64,000 nucleotides of DNA from Pirellulales bacterium (GTDB lineage: Bacteria; Planctomycetota; Planctomycetia; Pirellulales; Lacipirellulaceae). A program made the translations under genes and the position numbers. The notes under the pieces are model-generated. The model did no database searches. It was not told where the DNA came from and worked only from the letters and a program-made list of their open reading frames with translations. Below are positions 24,614 to 33,042 of this stretch, piece after piece. The DNA lies in contig JANQOF010000020.1 of assembly GCA_028279215.1 (NCBI GenBank), forward strand, positions 95,783 through 159,782. Direction: 5' to 3'. The stretch's first letter is position 1. Each line of letters begins with the position of its first letter.

Positions 24614-25157
24614 GATAGGTCGGCGTTGGTTTGAGGATGGCTTGCAGACGCTTACGGCCACGATGGATACGGCTCTTGACAGTTCCCAAGGGCTCATCCA
24701 CCACCGCGGCGACTTCCGCCAGGGAGAGATGATCGACAAAACGCAGCAACAGCACATCGCGGGTCGTTTCATCGAGCGACTGAATGGCGGATAAGAGTCG
24801 AGCGAGTTCCTCGCGCGACTCGATGGCTTGCGCGGGACCTGGTGATGCGCAGGTGATCTCTTTGGTCTCTTCGAGGGAACACGTTGCGCTTCGCTGGTTG
24901 CGTCTTTGGCGGCGAGACACATTCCGCGCCACGCCGAAGACAAAGGCCTTGAGTTGTTCAGAGCTTCCCGACATCTTTGGCAAGGCTTTGAACAACTCGC
25001 CGAAGCAATCGCTCGATTGTTCTCCTGCCAGCTGAGGGTCGCCGCACACACCGAGGAAGTATCGATACAAAGGTCTCTCGAACCGGACGATCAGTTCTTC
25101 GTACGCCGCTGGATCTCCCCGTCGAAGCCGCTGTAGGAATTCGTCACCAGAGGTCAT
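24606..25157 (-). CDS. ECF-type RNA polymerase sigma factor
   Basis: A 183-aa sigma-70 family protein. Region 2 (RGDPAAYEELIVRFERPLYRYF then LFKALPKM and VFGVARNVSRRQRR) and region 4 (SAIQSLDETTRDVLLLRFVDHLSLAEVAAVVDEPLGTVKSRIHRGRKRL) are clear; the linker is short and Glu/Ser-rich. The start ATG 25157 is preferred over the longer frame from 25235. It heads a three-gene unit with the putative anti-sigma factor and a secreted protein, a common planctomycete arrangement. The signal sensed is unknown. Confidence 0.93.
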   Translation of the reverse strand: MTSGDEFLQRLRRGDPAAYEELIVRFERPLYRYFLGVCGDPQLAGEQSSDCFGELFKALPKMSGSSEQLKAFVFGVARNVSRRQRRNQRSATCSLEETKEITCASPGPAQAIESREELARLLSAIQSLDETTRDVLLLRFVDHLSLAEVAAVVDEPLGTVKSRIHRGRKRLQAILKPTPTYHD

Positions 25158-25448
25158 GCCGCTGTCTCGAAGTGTCAGTCCAGGTCGTTTGAAGTTTGAA
25201 TCACACGTGGCCAATATCAAGAGCCTCGCCGTCAACAGAAAGTTGCAGCGATTAGAAAGATTCTTGCAAAAACCGGGCCCAGGACCAGTTTGGGCCGATC
25301 TCTCCGCAGAGAATGCCGCTTACCGTGTTGGGCTTGCGCGTTTGGCAGGCGCAACTGATAACACAGCTAGCGCGGCGAAACAGAAGGTGAAGTCGGGACG
25401 TTAGCTGGTATTCGACTAACTGGAAGTTCTCGTTGCCTTAGGTGGCCG

Positions 25449-26900
25449 TCATCGATTCTTTGCACTTCCCCCTTTGAAGAAATCGGGCCGCCACTGCTTT
25501 GGGTCCGAAGGTGGGCGGGGCTCCGCGTGTACCATTTCCTTATCGCCTTGTTGTCGCGTCCATTCGTCGAGTTCGCGCTTCAACTCTTCGACAATCGACG
25601 CGTACGCTGGGTCATCGACCAAGTTGTTCAACTCCCACCTGTCTTCCGCAACGCGATACAATTCCCACTCAGGACGTTTGTAATACCTATCGACGATCTT
25701 TCGCGCACTCTCATCGCGCATCGCCTTATTGGCCCACTGGTTCCAATAACGGCCTGCCATTGGTTTGCGATCAAGGTCGGAGTGATTCGTGTGTGCGTAC
25801 TCTGGATGCAGGTTGTGGATCAGCTTCCATTCCCGAGTTCGTACACTTCGCATGGGATAGATGTTCTTCCGACCATCGCCGGTATGGGTCGTGAAGATAC
25901 GATCGCGGTGCTCTCCTTGCTGCCCGCGCAACACCGCGGCGAAAGAGCGTCCGTCCAAGTCATCAGGGCACGATCCGCCCACGACTTCGATCAATGTCGG
26001 CAAGAGGTCGACCCAACTAACCATGGCGTTGGTCTTGGAGCCCGCTTCAATTTGCTCGGGCCACGCTACCACAAGGGGCACGCGAATGCCGTAATCGTAT
26101 AGGTTCCACTTACCGAAGGGCCATTGCGAGCCGTGGTCACTCGAATGCAGGAACAAAGTGTTGGGACCCAAATGTTCGTCCGCGATAGTCCTCAGTTCTC
26201 CGAGCAACTCGTCTAACTCCTTGATTTCTTCGTAATACGCAGCGCGGTGTCTACGTGTTGCCGGCGTATCAATCTGATGCGGCGGGAGTTCGACATCGTC
26301 GGGATCGAACGTAGGTTCGTTGGTCCATGGAACGTGAGGATTCGTTGTGCCAACCAACAAACAGAGCGGCTTTTCTGACTTGCGTTCGCAGAGATAGGCG
26401 GCAACCGCGTCGCGTAATTGCGTACAGGTGCTAGCCCCGCCCAGGTAACCGAGTCCGTCATCCCCCAGGTAGTCGAGCCCGTAGTCGCTAATCGACTTGT
26501 TGTGTGCAACTTTGCCGAATGCCGCGACTTCGTAGCCGGCTGCCTGCAGGTCCTGTGTAAGAATGTGCGCGTCTGATCGGGGTTTCGTGTGGTTCGCCTC
26601 AGCACCATTGCGGGCGGGCATTAACGCGGTGAGCATCGCAGCGCGACTGGGCGCGCAGGAGGGAGACGCCACGAAGGCGTGCGTGAACGTCATTCCATCC
26701 GCCGCAAGCCGTTCCAAGTGCGGCATCGGAATGCTCTGATTGCCATAAACACTTGAGTCGGCTTGCGAATGGTCATCGGACAAATAGACAATGATATTGG
26801 GCCGATCGGCCGCGCATGCGGTCATCGCGAACACCGTGAGCGCGTATCCGGCTACGCGGCAATGTATGCCGGCTGTTCTCCAACGAAGTGGGGGGCTCAT
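25449..26900 (-). CDS. Secreted sulfatase (formylglycine type, SGSH/S1_8-like)
   Basis: A 483-aa sulfatase. The signal-like N-terminus ends at ...MTACAADRPN, then IIVYLSDDHSQ (metal Asp pair 42-43), SCAPSRAAM with the modified Cys82 of C-A-P-S-R, HSSDHGSQ (second metal-ligand pair), and EWKLIHNL near the C-terminus. Its spacing resembles heparan N-sulfatase-like enzymes, which cleave sulfate from N- or O-sulfated sugars. The Cys requires formylglycine-generating enzyme from elsewhere. The gene starts within the stop of the preceding sulfatase (ATGA overlap) and is the last gene of a five-gene enzyme operon. Confidence 0.95.
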   Translation of the reverse strand: MSPPLRWRTAGIHCRVAGYALTVFAMTACAADRPNIIVYLSDDHSQADSSVYGNQSIPMPHLERLAADGMTFTHAFVASPSCAPSRAAMLTALMPARNGAEANHTKPRSDAHILTQDLQAAGYEVAAFGKVAHNKSISDYGLDYLGDDGLGYLGGASTCTQLRDAVAAYLCERKSEKPLCLLVGTTNPHVPWTNEPTFDPDDVELPPHQIDTPATRRHRAAYYEEIKELDELLGELRTIADEHLGPNTLFLHSSDHGSQWPFGKWNLYDYGIRVPLVVAWPEQIEAGSKTNAMVSWVDLLPTLIEVVGGSCPDDLDGRSFAAVLRGQQGEHRDRIFTTHTGDGRKNIYPMRSVRTREWKLIHNLHPEYAHTNHSDLDRKPMAGRYWNQWANKAMRDESARKIVDRYYKRPEWELYRVAEDRWELNNLVDDPAYASIVEELKRELDEWTRQQGDKEMVHAEPRPPSDPKQWRPDFFKGGSAKNR

Positions 26901-28348
26901 GACGCACTTGCTTGCTTGCGTTTCTGCTGACGCGCTTTACGTTGCTGTCGCTGAGCTTCCTTCTTCTGCCTCTGCGCGCCTTGTCGCGACGTCGCGACTA
27001 GCTCGGTCGCTATTCCCTTATCGCCTTGCCGCGTCATCCATTCATCGAGTTGCTGGCGAAGCCGTCGCTTAACCGCGGCGAACTGTGGGTCATCTGCTAG
27101 ATTGTTCATCTCGTACTCGTCCGCTTCAAGATCGTACAATTCCTCGCCCGGTCGTTTGAAGAGCCATTCCACTTTACTGGCGAGCGCTGGATCGGTGCTT
27201 GCGTCTTCCTGCCAAGACTCGATGGGCTGTCCCTTGTGGATCCCGCTAATGGTGTAACGGTTCTCCGGAGCGAGGTTCAGAATCAACTTATATCGAGCAT
27301 CTCGAACGGCTCGCATTGGATAGGGCTCCTGATAGCCATGGATCCCTACGGTCGTATGTTGGGCGAACACCACCTCGCGACAAGTATCTTTCTCGCCAGT
27401 CAGAACATTCAGGAAACTACGGCCGTCGAAGCCGGTTTCGCCTAGCGCGTCGGGACACCCAACGTCGACGGTGTCGGGATCAATTCCAGCGGCTTCGAGG
27501 AAAGTGGGTACGACATCGATGTACTGCACAAGAGCATCGCTGTTTGATCCGGGCTCCACTTTGCCAGGCCAGTAAACAAGCGTCGAAGCACGAATGCCGT
27601 TATCATACACGCTCCATTTTCCGCCATACGGAAAACTGCTTCCCTGCTCGCTGACATACATGACAAGTGTGTTGTCCGCGGCGCCGCAGTCGTTCAGCAA
27701 CTCCATTAGGTTTCCAACTTGTTCGTCGAGCTGGGAAACCTCCGCGTAGTAGGCGGCAAGCAGTTCGCGTGTGGTCGCGTTGTCATGCAGATAAGGTGGT
27801 ACCGTTAGTTTGGCGGGATCGTATAGATGACTGGGCCCACGTGTCCATCGACCGTGTGGGTCATTTGAAGCGTAAACCAGCATCCACGGTTGATCCTCGT
27901 CCCGTCGCATAAACCGTTCGGTTTCCGAAAGGTCGTCCGCTCCTTGGATGTGCTCATATGGAAACGAACTCTTCTCGCCCACGTGGGACTTGTTTTGCAA
28001 CGCCACACGGTATCCGGCCTCCTTTAGATGTGAGAAGACGCTCTTTGTTCCTTTGTAGACCTTTGTGTGGTTCGGATACGCGCCGCTTCGTACGCAATAC
28101 AGGCCAGTGTACAGAGCGTGCCGAGATGGCGAGCAAGTGGTCGCTGGTGTGAACATGCGTGTGAGGCGCATCGATCGCCCACGCAAGTCGTCCAGGTTGG
28201 GTGTGTGCACTTCCTGATTGCCTTCGTACCCGTGGTCTCGCCAAGTGAGGTCATCGGCAACGATGAGCAAGAAGTTGGGTCGGTCGGCAATCGAGATCGA
28301 TGGCAGACCTAACGCAAAGGCTGCAAGAAACTTCAGAGAGTGTTTCAT
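26897..28348 (-). CDS. Secreted sulfatase with altered SEQG metal site
   Basis: A 483-aa sulfatase. The signal peptide (LKFLAAFALGLPSISIA) is followed by IVADDLTW, then TTCSPSRHAL with modified Cys72. The usual SDHG/SDNG metal-ligand motif is replaced by VSEQGSSFPYGGKW; this variant, known in one sulfatase subgroup, substitutes Glu-Gln for Asp-Asn/His. The C-terminal ~25 residues form a Lys/Gln/Arg-rich basic tail unlike the other sulfatases here. Its stop overlaps the next gene's start (ATGA), and it begins 39 nt after the GH5-like gene stop. The substrate is presumably the same sulfated polymer as its neighbours. Confidence 0.94.
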   Translation of the reverse strand: MKHSLKFLAAFALGLPSISIADRPNFLLIVADDLTWRDHGYEGNQEVHTPNLDDLRGRSMRLTRMFTPATTCSPSRHALYTGLYCVRSGAYPNHTKVYKGTKSVFSHLKEAGYRVALQNKSHVGEKSSFPYEHIQGADDLSETERFMRRDEDQPWMLVYASNDPHGRWTRGPSHLYDPAKLTVPPYLHDNATTRELLAAYYAEVSQLDEQVGNLMELLNDCGAADNTLVMYVSEQGSSFPYGGKWSVYDNGIRASTLVYWPGKVEPGSNSDALVQYIDVVPTFLEAAGIDPDTVDVGCPDALGETGFDGRSFLNVLTGEKDTCREVVFAQHTTVGIHGYQEPYPMRAVRDARYKLILNLAPENRYTISGIHKGQPIESWQEDASTDPALASKVEWLFKRPGEELYDLEADEYEMNNLADDPQFAAVKRRLRQQLDEWMTRQGDKGIATELVATSRQGAQRQKKEAQRQQRKARQQKRKQASAS

Positions 28349-28387
28349 CGAAGAATCCAGTCTAGCTTGTGATGTGGCTGCAACAGA

Positions 28388-29596
28388 CTATTGCACATCG
28401 GTCAGGTTCTTGAATACGCTTAACTCCTCGGCGTCATACGGCGATCCATCGAAACGGAGCAGATCGTGAAACCATAACTCCGGTTCGGGAAAGGTTTCAC
28501 CCGGGTTCACAACATTCCCGGACAGCCGTTCCTGGTTCAAATCTCGGCCATTACGGCTACTCCAGGGCCAGATGGTGCCCGACTTGCCCGAAACAAATCC
28601 CCAATTCACCGCGCCGACGTTGTGCTTCTTCATTACCGGCAAACAGTCTTGCACCGTGCTGCCCCTGGTGCGGGCTAGCCATTCGGTGACGATGACCGGA
28701 CGCCCATCCCGTTGATAGTCGAGGATCAGTTCCTCCAACTGCTCGGGAGGGCTGTAGCTGTGGATCGAATGGATATCGGAGTTCGCGCGGTTGATTGCAA
28801 TATTGCCTTTGCCAACGCTCCCAGCTGAGTTGGAGGCGATAGGCTGCGATGGGTTCACCTCCCGCGCCCAGACCCAAGACTGCTGTACGAGCCGAGTGGA
28901 TCGGTCGCCCATGCTCGTCTTTGAGCCCCTCTTCCGCGCCATGTTTCCACTTTCCCCGCGTCCACGGCCTGGTTCGTTGTAGAGTTCCCAGAAGAGCACG
29001 CGTGGGTCGTTGGCGAATCGACGCATTGTTCCCTGAACATATCCCTTCAGGCGCTCGACCTCTTCATCGGTGGCCTTTCCGTCCGAGAAGCGTACGGCAA
29101 GGTCGCGAGCCGGACAGTTACGCCAGCCTGAGTTGTGGAACTCTCGGACAGGCAGCGGCTGGTCGCCCAATTCCGGTGTCGGGTAGTGGCAGTCGTCGAA
29201 GAAGACAAAGAAAGGACGTAGGTCGTGACGTTGGCAGATGTCGAGAAACTTGTCCATGCGTTCGTAGAATCCTCGCTCATCATCCGCCCACACAAGATCG
29301 TGTAGATAAACGCGAAGCGTGTTCATGCCGATCGACTTCGCCCAGGCTAGCTCTAGGTCGATCCGGTCCGGGTCGAAAGTTGAGGCCTGCCACATATCGA
29401 TTTGGTTGATTGCCGTGGCGGGATAGTAGTTGCAGCCGACCAGCCAGGGCTGTTTGGCGTACCACGAGTTGGCCTTCTCCGCCGACCAGCGGCCTGAAAC
29501 AACGTGGGACGTTGATTCGCGATTCGGCTGGTCGGCCGATTTTCCCATAACGGGCGCGGCCATCACGAGAAGGATTGCAGCGTGACGTACCAGCAT
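28388..29596 (-). CDS. Secreted GH5-like glycoside hydrolase (clan GH-A)
   Basis: A 402-aa (beta/alpha)8 glycosidase. The signal peptide (ILLVMAAPVMGKSA) precedes WLVGCNYYPATAINQI. FWELYNEPGRG carries the acid/base Glu, and PVIVTEWLARTRG carries the nucleophile Glu, as in clan-A retaining enzymes. It is close to GH5/GH2-like 'cellulase family' proteins; specificity cannot be stated. The ATG shares one base with the TAA stop of the GH2-GH43 gene (TAATG), so translation is coupled. It belongs to the five-gene enzyme operon. Confidence 0.88.
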   Translation of the reverse strand: MLVRHAAILLVMAAPVMGKSADQPNRESTSHVVSGRWSAEKANSWYAKQPWLVGCNYYPATAINQIDMWQASTFDPDRIDLELAWAKSIGMNTLRVYLHDLVWADDERGFYERMDKFLDICQRHDLRPFFVFFDDCHYPTPELGDQPLPVREFHNSGWRNCPARDLAVRFSDGKATDEEVERLKGYVQGTMRRFANDPRVLFWELYNEPGRGRGESGNMARKRGSKTSMGDRSTRLVQQSWVWAREVNPSQPIASNSAGSVGKGNIAINRANSDIHSIHSYSPPEQLEELILDYQRDGRPVIVTEWLARTRGSTVQDCLPVMKKHNVGAVNWGFVSGKSGTIWPWSSRNGRDLNQERLSGNVVNPGETFPEPELWFHDLLRFDGSPYDAEELSVFKNLTDVQ

Positions 29597-32500
29597 TAGA
29601 AGGCAATCTCGGTGGCAAATTTCTGAGCTTCATCAGGTCCCGGCACGGCGTAATCGGGGTCTTTCGCACGAATGTGGATTTCGCCATCGTCGAGCACCTT
29701 CACATCCAGGGGCACAATGGTGACGCCCTGCTCATTTATCGTCTGAGCGTTGTCACGCAGGTCGCGGTCTCGGATACCATCGCGGGGCAGTGGCGGTACA
29801 TTCGCGTTGAAGAACGCGGTGCACCACCATTTGCCGTCCCTGGTCTGAAATGGTGTACCATGACCTAGAAAGCGTCCGGCGAACTTGCGAGGCCCGTATG
29901 GACCAGTGATCTCATCGGCGACGCAATAGTACAGATTGTAAGAGCCTTTCCTTCCCCGGTCCGTCGACCAGGCGGTGCCTAGATGCACGTACTTGTTATT
30001 AACCTTGATCATGGTGGCCCCTTCGTGGCCAATTCTATTGATGGGTTTGCCGTCGGGTCCGGGGCGACTGCCCGCTGGGTCGATCCGAACTGGTTCAGCG
30101 GCGTAGCCAGCAAGGTCGCTGCTTAGTGGCGCGATCAAGGTATTCTGCCAGAGCAGGTACCAAGTTCCATCATCGTCTTGAAACAACGAAGGATCATGTC
30201 GCTGCCCGAGCGCTCCACTCATGGGGTGGGTCCACGGACCATCAAGATCAATTCCGTCGGATAGCGCGAGACTCGAATGGACTTTCGGACAATGCACGAG
30301 TGCCCAACGATCTCCGAGCCAGTGCAACTCGGGGGCCCATAGCAAACGTTTTCGGACGACCTTCCCACTCCTGGCGCGATACGTGTCGTCCAGTGTGAAC
30401 ACAGGTCCAAGCGATTCCCAATCGGCTAGGTCTTTACTGCGGTACACCCGGACTTGGTCGCCAACGATGGACTTTTCGCCCAGTCCGATATTGTAAGGGT
30501 CCGCCTCCTCGTGCGGATTGGCTTCGCGAGGTTGTGTTCCGGTTAGGTAGTAGTAGTCGTCCGGACCCAATGTGATGTACGGATCTCGGATCCAACCCTC
30601 CTTGATGAATAGCGCTCGGTCGTGGCTCTTGAGTCCCTCACGTATGGTCTGAGCATCCATCGTCTTTCCAGGCTTGCGATCCGTTTGGATGGTTTGGACG
30701 TTTGGGTTTGGCTCGATCGATTCATCCAATGCCGAGTCGGCGAAGAGCACGCGATGCAACTGTTCCAGAGTTTCAGCGGGAATCTTGATTACCCTACGGT
30801 CGTAGGTCATCAGGCCGTTGATTTCGCCCTCGACGTCCGTCGTCTGCGTATAGACTCCGCCTGCGATACCCTTATGGCGAAGATCGTTGAGCATCCTTAT
30901 GGACGTTTCGTAGCGGTCTGTGTATTCGGCCTGGTTTTTGGGAATGTTGCCATATCCCCAGTTTCGACGCTCGGCATCCCATAGATGGCCCGCGACAGGA
31001 TATCCATGTCCGCCGAATTCTCCCACGACCTTGACGTAGTCGTTAAACCTTCCGCCAATGCCATGGTCAAATGGAAACTCGGGGTGGGGGTACTTATGGG
31101 CGTCAACAATGTCGCCCACCGGCCAGAAATTGCCTCCGCTAGCGATATTCACCAAACGGGATGGATCGCGCTCGACCAACCACTCACCCACTTTCATGGT
31201 GCGGTGTTGCCCCCAGCGTTCGTTGAATGGAACCCAGACGACGATCGACGGATGGTTCTCGAGCGCATCGACCATTTGCTCAAGTTCCAGCATGAACTGC
31301 TGATGTCGCTTTTGGGGCCATTGGGCATCGCGAGGTCCCGGCTCTAGCCGACTCCATGGCGGGTTCGTGCCACCACTAACGTTGTCTTGCCACAACAACA
31401 TCCCGAGCCGGTCGCAGTGATAGTAGTAGCGCCTTGGCTCGACCTTGATGTGCTTGCGAATCATGTTGAAGCCTGCTCGCTTGAGCCACTCGACGTCGAA
31501 CCGCATTGCGGCGTCCGAAGGAGGAGTCAGCAAACCGTCTGGCCACCAACCCTGGTCAAGCGTTCCCCAATGAAAGATAGGCTCGTCGTTGAGAGTAAAA
31601 CGCCAGTGTCCGTGGGCGTCCCGCACCTTGCCGACGGTGCGAATGCCAGCGTACGATTCGACTCGGTCAACTATCTGCCCATCCTTTGAACTCAACGAGA
31701 CTTCCAGGTCGTATAAATGGGGCGAGTCGGGCGACCACAACTTTGGATCGTCGACGACGATCGTGATTGGCCCACTGGCCCCCGACGCCTCGGCTACTCT
31801 TGTGCCGTTATCGTTGACCCTGATCGAGACCATCGTCGCGGCGTCGGTCCCCTTAGTCACCGGCTGGACCACGATTGTTCCTGTACCGGCATCGGTTGCG
31901 ATCTTAATGTCTTCGATGTAGCTAGTCGGAACTTGTTCTAGCCAAACTGTCTGCCAGATGCCCGAAACACGCGTGTACCAGATGCCGCGAGGGTCGAGCA
32001 CTTGTTTGCCACGTAGTTGCCAGTCCTCGGTGCGATCGGTCACGCATACAACAAGTTCGTTGACGCCACTACGAACCGCTTCGGTGATGTCGAACGAAAA
32101 CGGCGTGTTTCCACCACGATGAGTTCCCACTGAAGTGCCATTTACAAAGGCTTGGCACTGGTAGTCAACGGCTTCGAAGTGAATCAGCGTTCGCTCATCC
32201 TCGCTGACGGTCACATCGAACGATCGGCGATACCACAGAGCATCGGTTGGTTCCAGGAGTTTCTGCACACCACTGAGGCGCGATTCCAGGCAGAATGGCA
32301 CCAAGATCTTTCCGGCCCATTTCAATGGCATCTTCTTGCGACCGCGAGGCGTGACGGCGTAGTCCCATTGGCCGTTGAGATTCTGCCATTCGGGTCTCGT
32401 CAGTTGTGGTCGTGGATACTCTCTCCACGCATTCTCAGTAGTCACTTGCTCGCCCCAAGTCGTGATTAGATCAGAACGAAACGGCATCGACTCCGGTTGT

Positions 32501-33042
32501 GGCAGTTTCGGCAGGCTACTCGCGTCGATCAAATGAACATCTATGAACTGCCCGCCATGCGCTTGCTTACAATGCACTGCCAGCACGTTCTTGCCCGGCT
32601 TCAGTTTTGGCATTTTTTGGAGATCGATCGGCACCACGACGTAGTCGGTCGTGAATCCTTCCAATTCGGCAATTGGCTCACCGTTCAGAAATACTTCCGC
32701 ATCGTCGTCGTGGTGTACCAGTAGGCTTGTATTGGCTGGGACCTGATCGCGCTGGAGCGACTTCCTAAGCCAGATGTTTGGCGTGTCCCACCTTACACCA
32801 ACTCGTGCACCCGGCGTGTTGCGCCTTCCGAATCCGCCCTTACCCTTTCGCCAGCCAGAATCATCGAAGTCGGCTTGCTCCCAGCCTTGCTCTGGCTCGC
32901 GGAACGTATATCGCCAATCGTCTACGATTTCATTCGCAACAGTGCACGAGTAGGTTGCCACCCATGCGAATACGCAGAGGCTTATCCGAGCACGACGTGT
33001 GGCAATAGTCAACATGGAATTGAGATCCAAAGATCGAGTCAT
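29596..33042 (-). CDS. GH2 plus GH43 fusion, secreted bifunctional glycosidase
   Basis: A 1148-aa protein. After a signal (ISLCVFAWVATYSCTVA) come a beta-sandwich (~30-180), GH2 sugar-binding and Ig-like domains (NLNGQWDYAVTPRG onward), and a TIM barrel with WVPFNERWGQ (acid/base Glu) and VVGEFGGHGYP (nucleophile Glu). From about residue 790 there is a second enzyme: WIRDPYITLGPDDYYYLTGT, LLWAPELHWLGDRWALVH and GHEGATMIKVNNKYV, the five-bladed propeller hallmarks of GH43. Thus an exo-glycosidase and a propeller glycosidase sit on one chain. ATG 33042 overlaps the upstream gene's stop (ATGA); the longer frame to 33141 is not needed. Confidence 0.9.
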   Translation of the reverse strand: MTRSLDLNSMLTIATRRARISLCVFAWVATYSCTVANEIVDDWRYTFREPEQGWEQADFDDSGWRKGKGGFGRRNTPGARVGVRWDTPNIWLRKSLQRDQVPANTSLLVHHDDDAEVFLNGEPIAELEGFTTDYVVVPIDLQKMPKLKPGKNVLAVHCKQAHGGQFIDVHLIDASSLPKLPQPESMPFRSDLITTWGEQVTTENAWREYPRPQLTRPEWQNLNGQWDYAVTPRGRKKMPLKWAGKILVPFCLESRLSGVQKLLEPTDALWYRRSFDVTVSEDERTLIHFEAVDYQCQAFVNGTSVGTHRGGNTPFSFDITEAVRSGVNELVVCVTDRTEDWQLRGKQVLDPRGIWYTRVSGIWQTVWLEQVPTSYIEDIKIATDAGTGTIVVQPVTKGTDAATMVSIRVNDNGTRVAEASGASGPITIVVDDPKLWSPDSPHLYDLEVSLSSKDGQIVDRVESYAGIRTVGKVRDAHGHWRFTLNDEPIFHWGTLDQGWWPDGLLTPPSDAAMRFDVEWLKRAGFNMIRKHIKVEPRRYYYHCDRLGMLLWQDNVSGGTNPPWSRLEPGPRDAQWPQKRHQQFMLELEQMVDALENHPSIVVWVPFNERWGQHRTMKVGEWLVERDPSRLVNIASGGNFWPVGDIVDAHKYPHPEFPFDHGIGGRFNDYVKVVGEFGGHGYPVAGHLWDAERRNWGYGNIPKNQAEYTDRYETSIRMLNDLRHKGIAGGVYTQTTDVEGEINGLMTYDRRVIKIPAETLEQLHRVLFADSALDESIEPNPNVQTIQTDRKPGKTMDAQTIREGLKSHDRALFIKEGWIRDPYITLGPDDYYYLTGTQPREANPHEEADPYNIGLGEKSIVGDQVRVYRSKDLADWESLGPVFTLDDTYRARSGKVVRKRLLWAPELHWLGDRWALVHCPKVHSSLALSDGIDLDGPWTHPMSGALGQRHDPSLFQDDDGTWYLLWQNTLIAPLSSDLAGYAAEPVRIDPAGSRPGPDGKPINRIGHEGATMIKVNNKYVHLGTAWSTDRGRKGSYNLYYCVADEITGPYGPRKFAGRFLGHGTPFQTRDGKWWCTAFFNANVPPLPRDGIRDRDLRDNAQTINEQGVTIVPLDVKVLDDGEIHIRAKDPDYAVPGPDEAQKFATEIAF

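Noticed and set aside
25158..25448. Search for a gene between the sigma factor and the sulfatase operon
   Set aside because: Only short frames without start signals; treated as intergenic.
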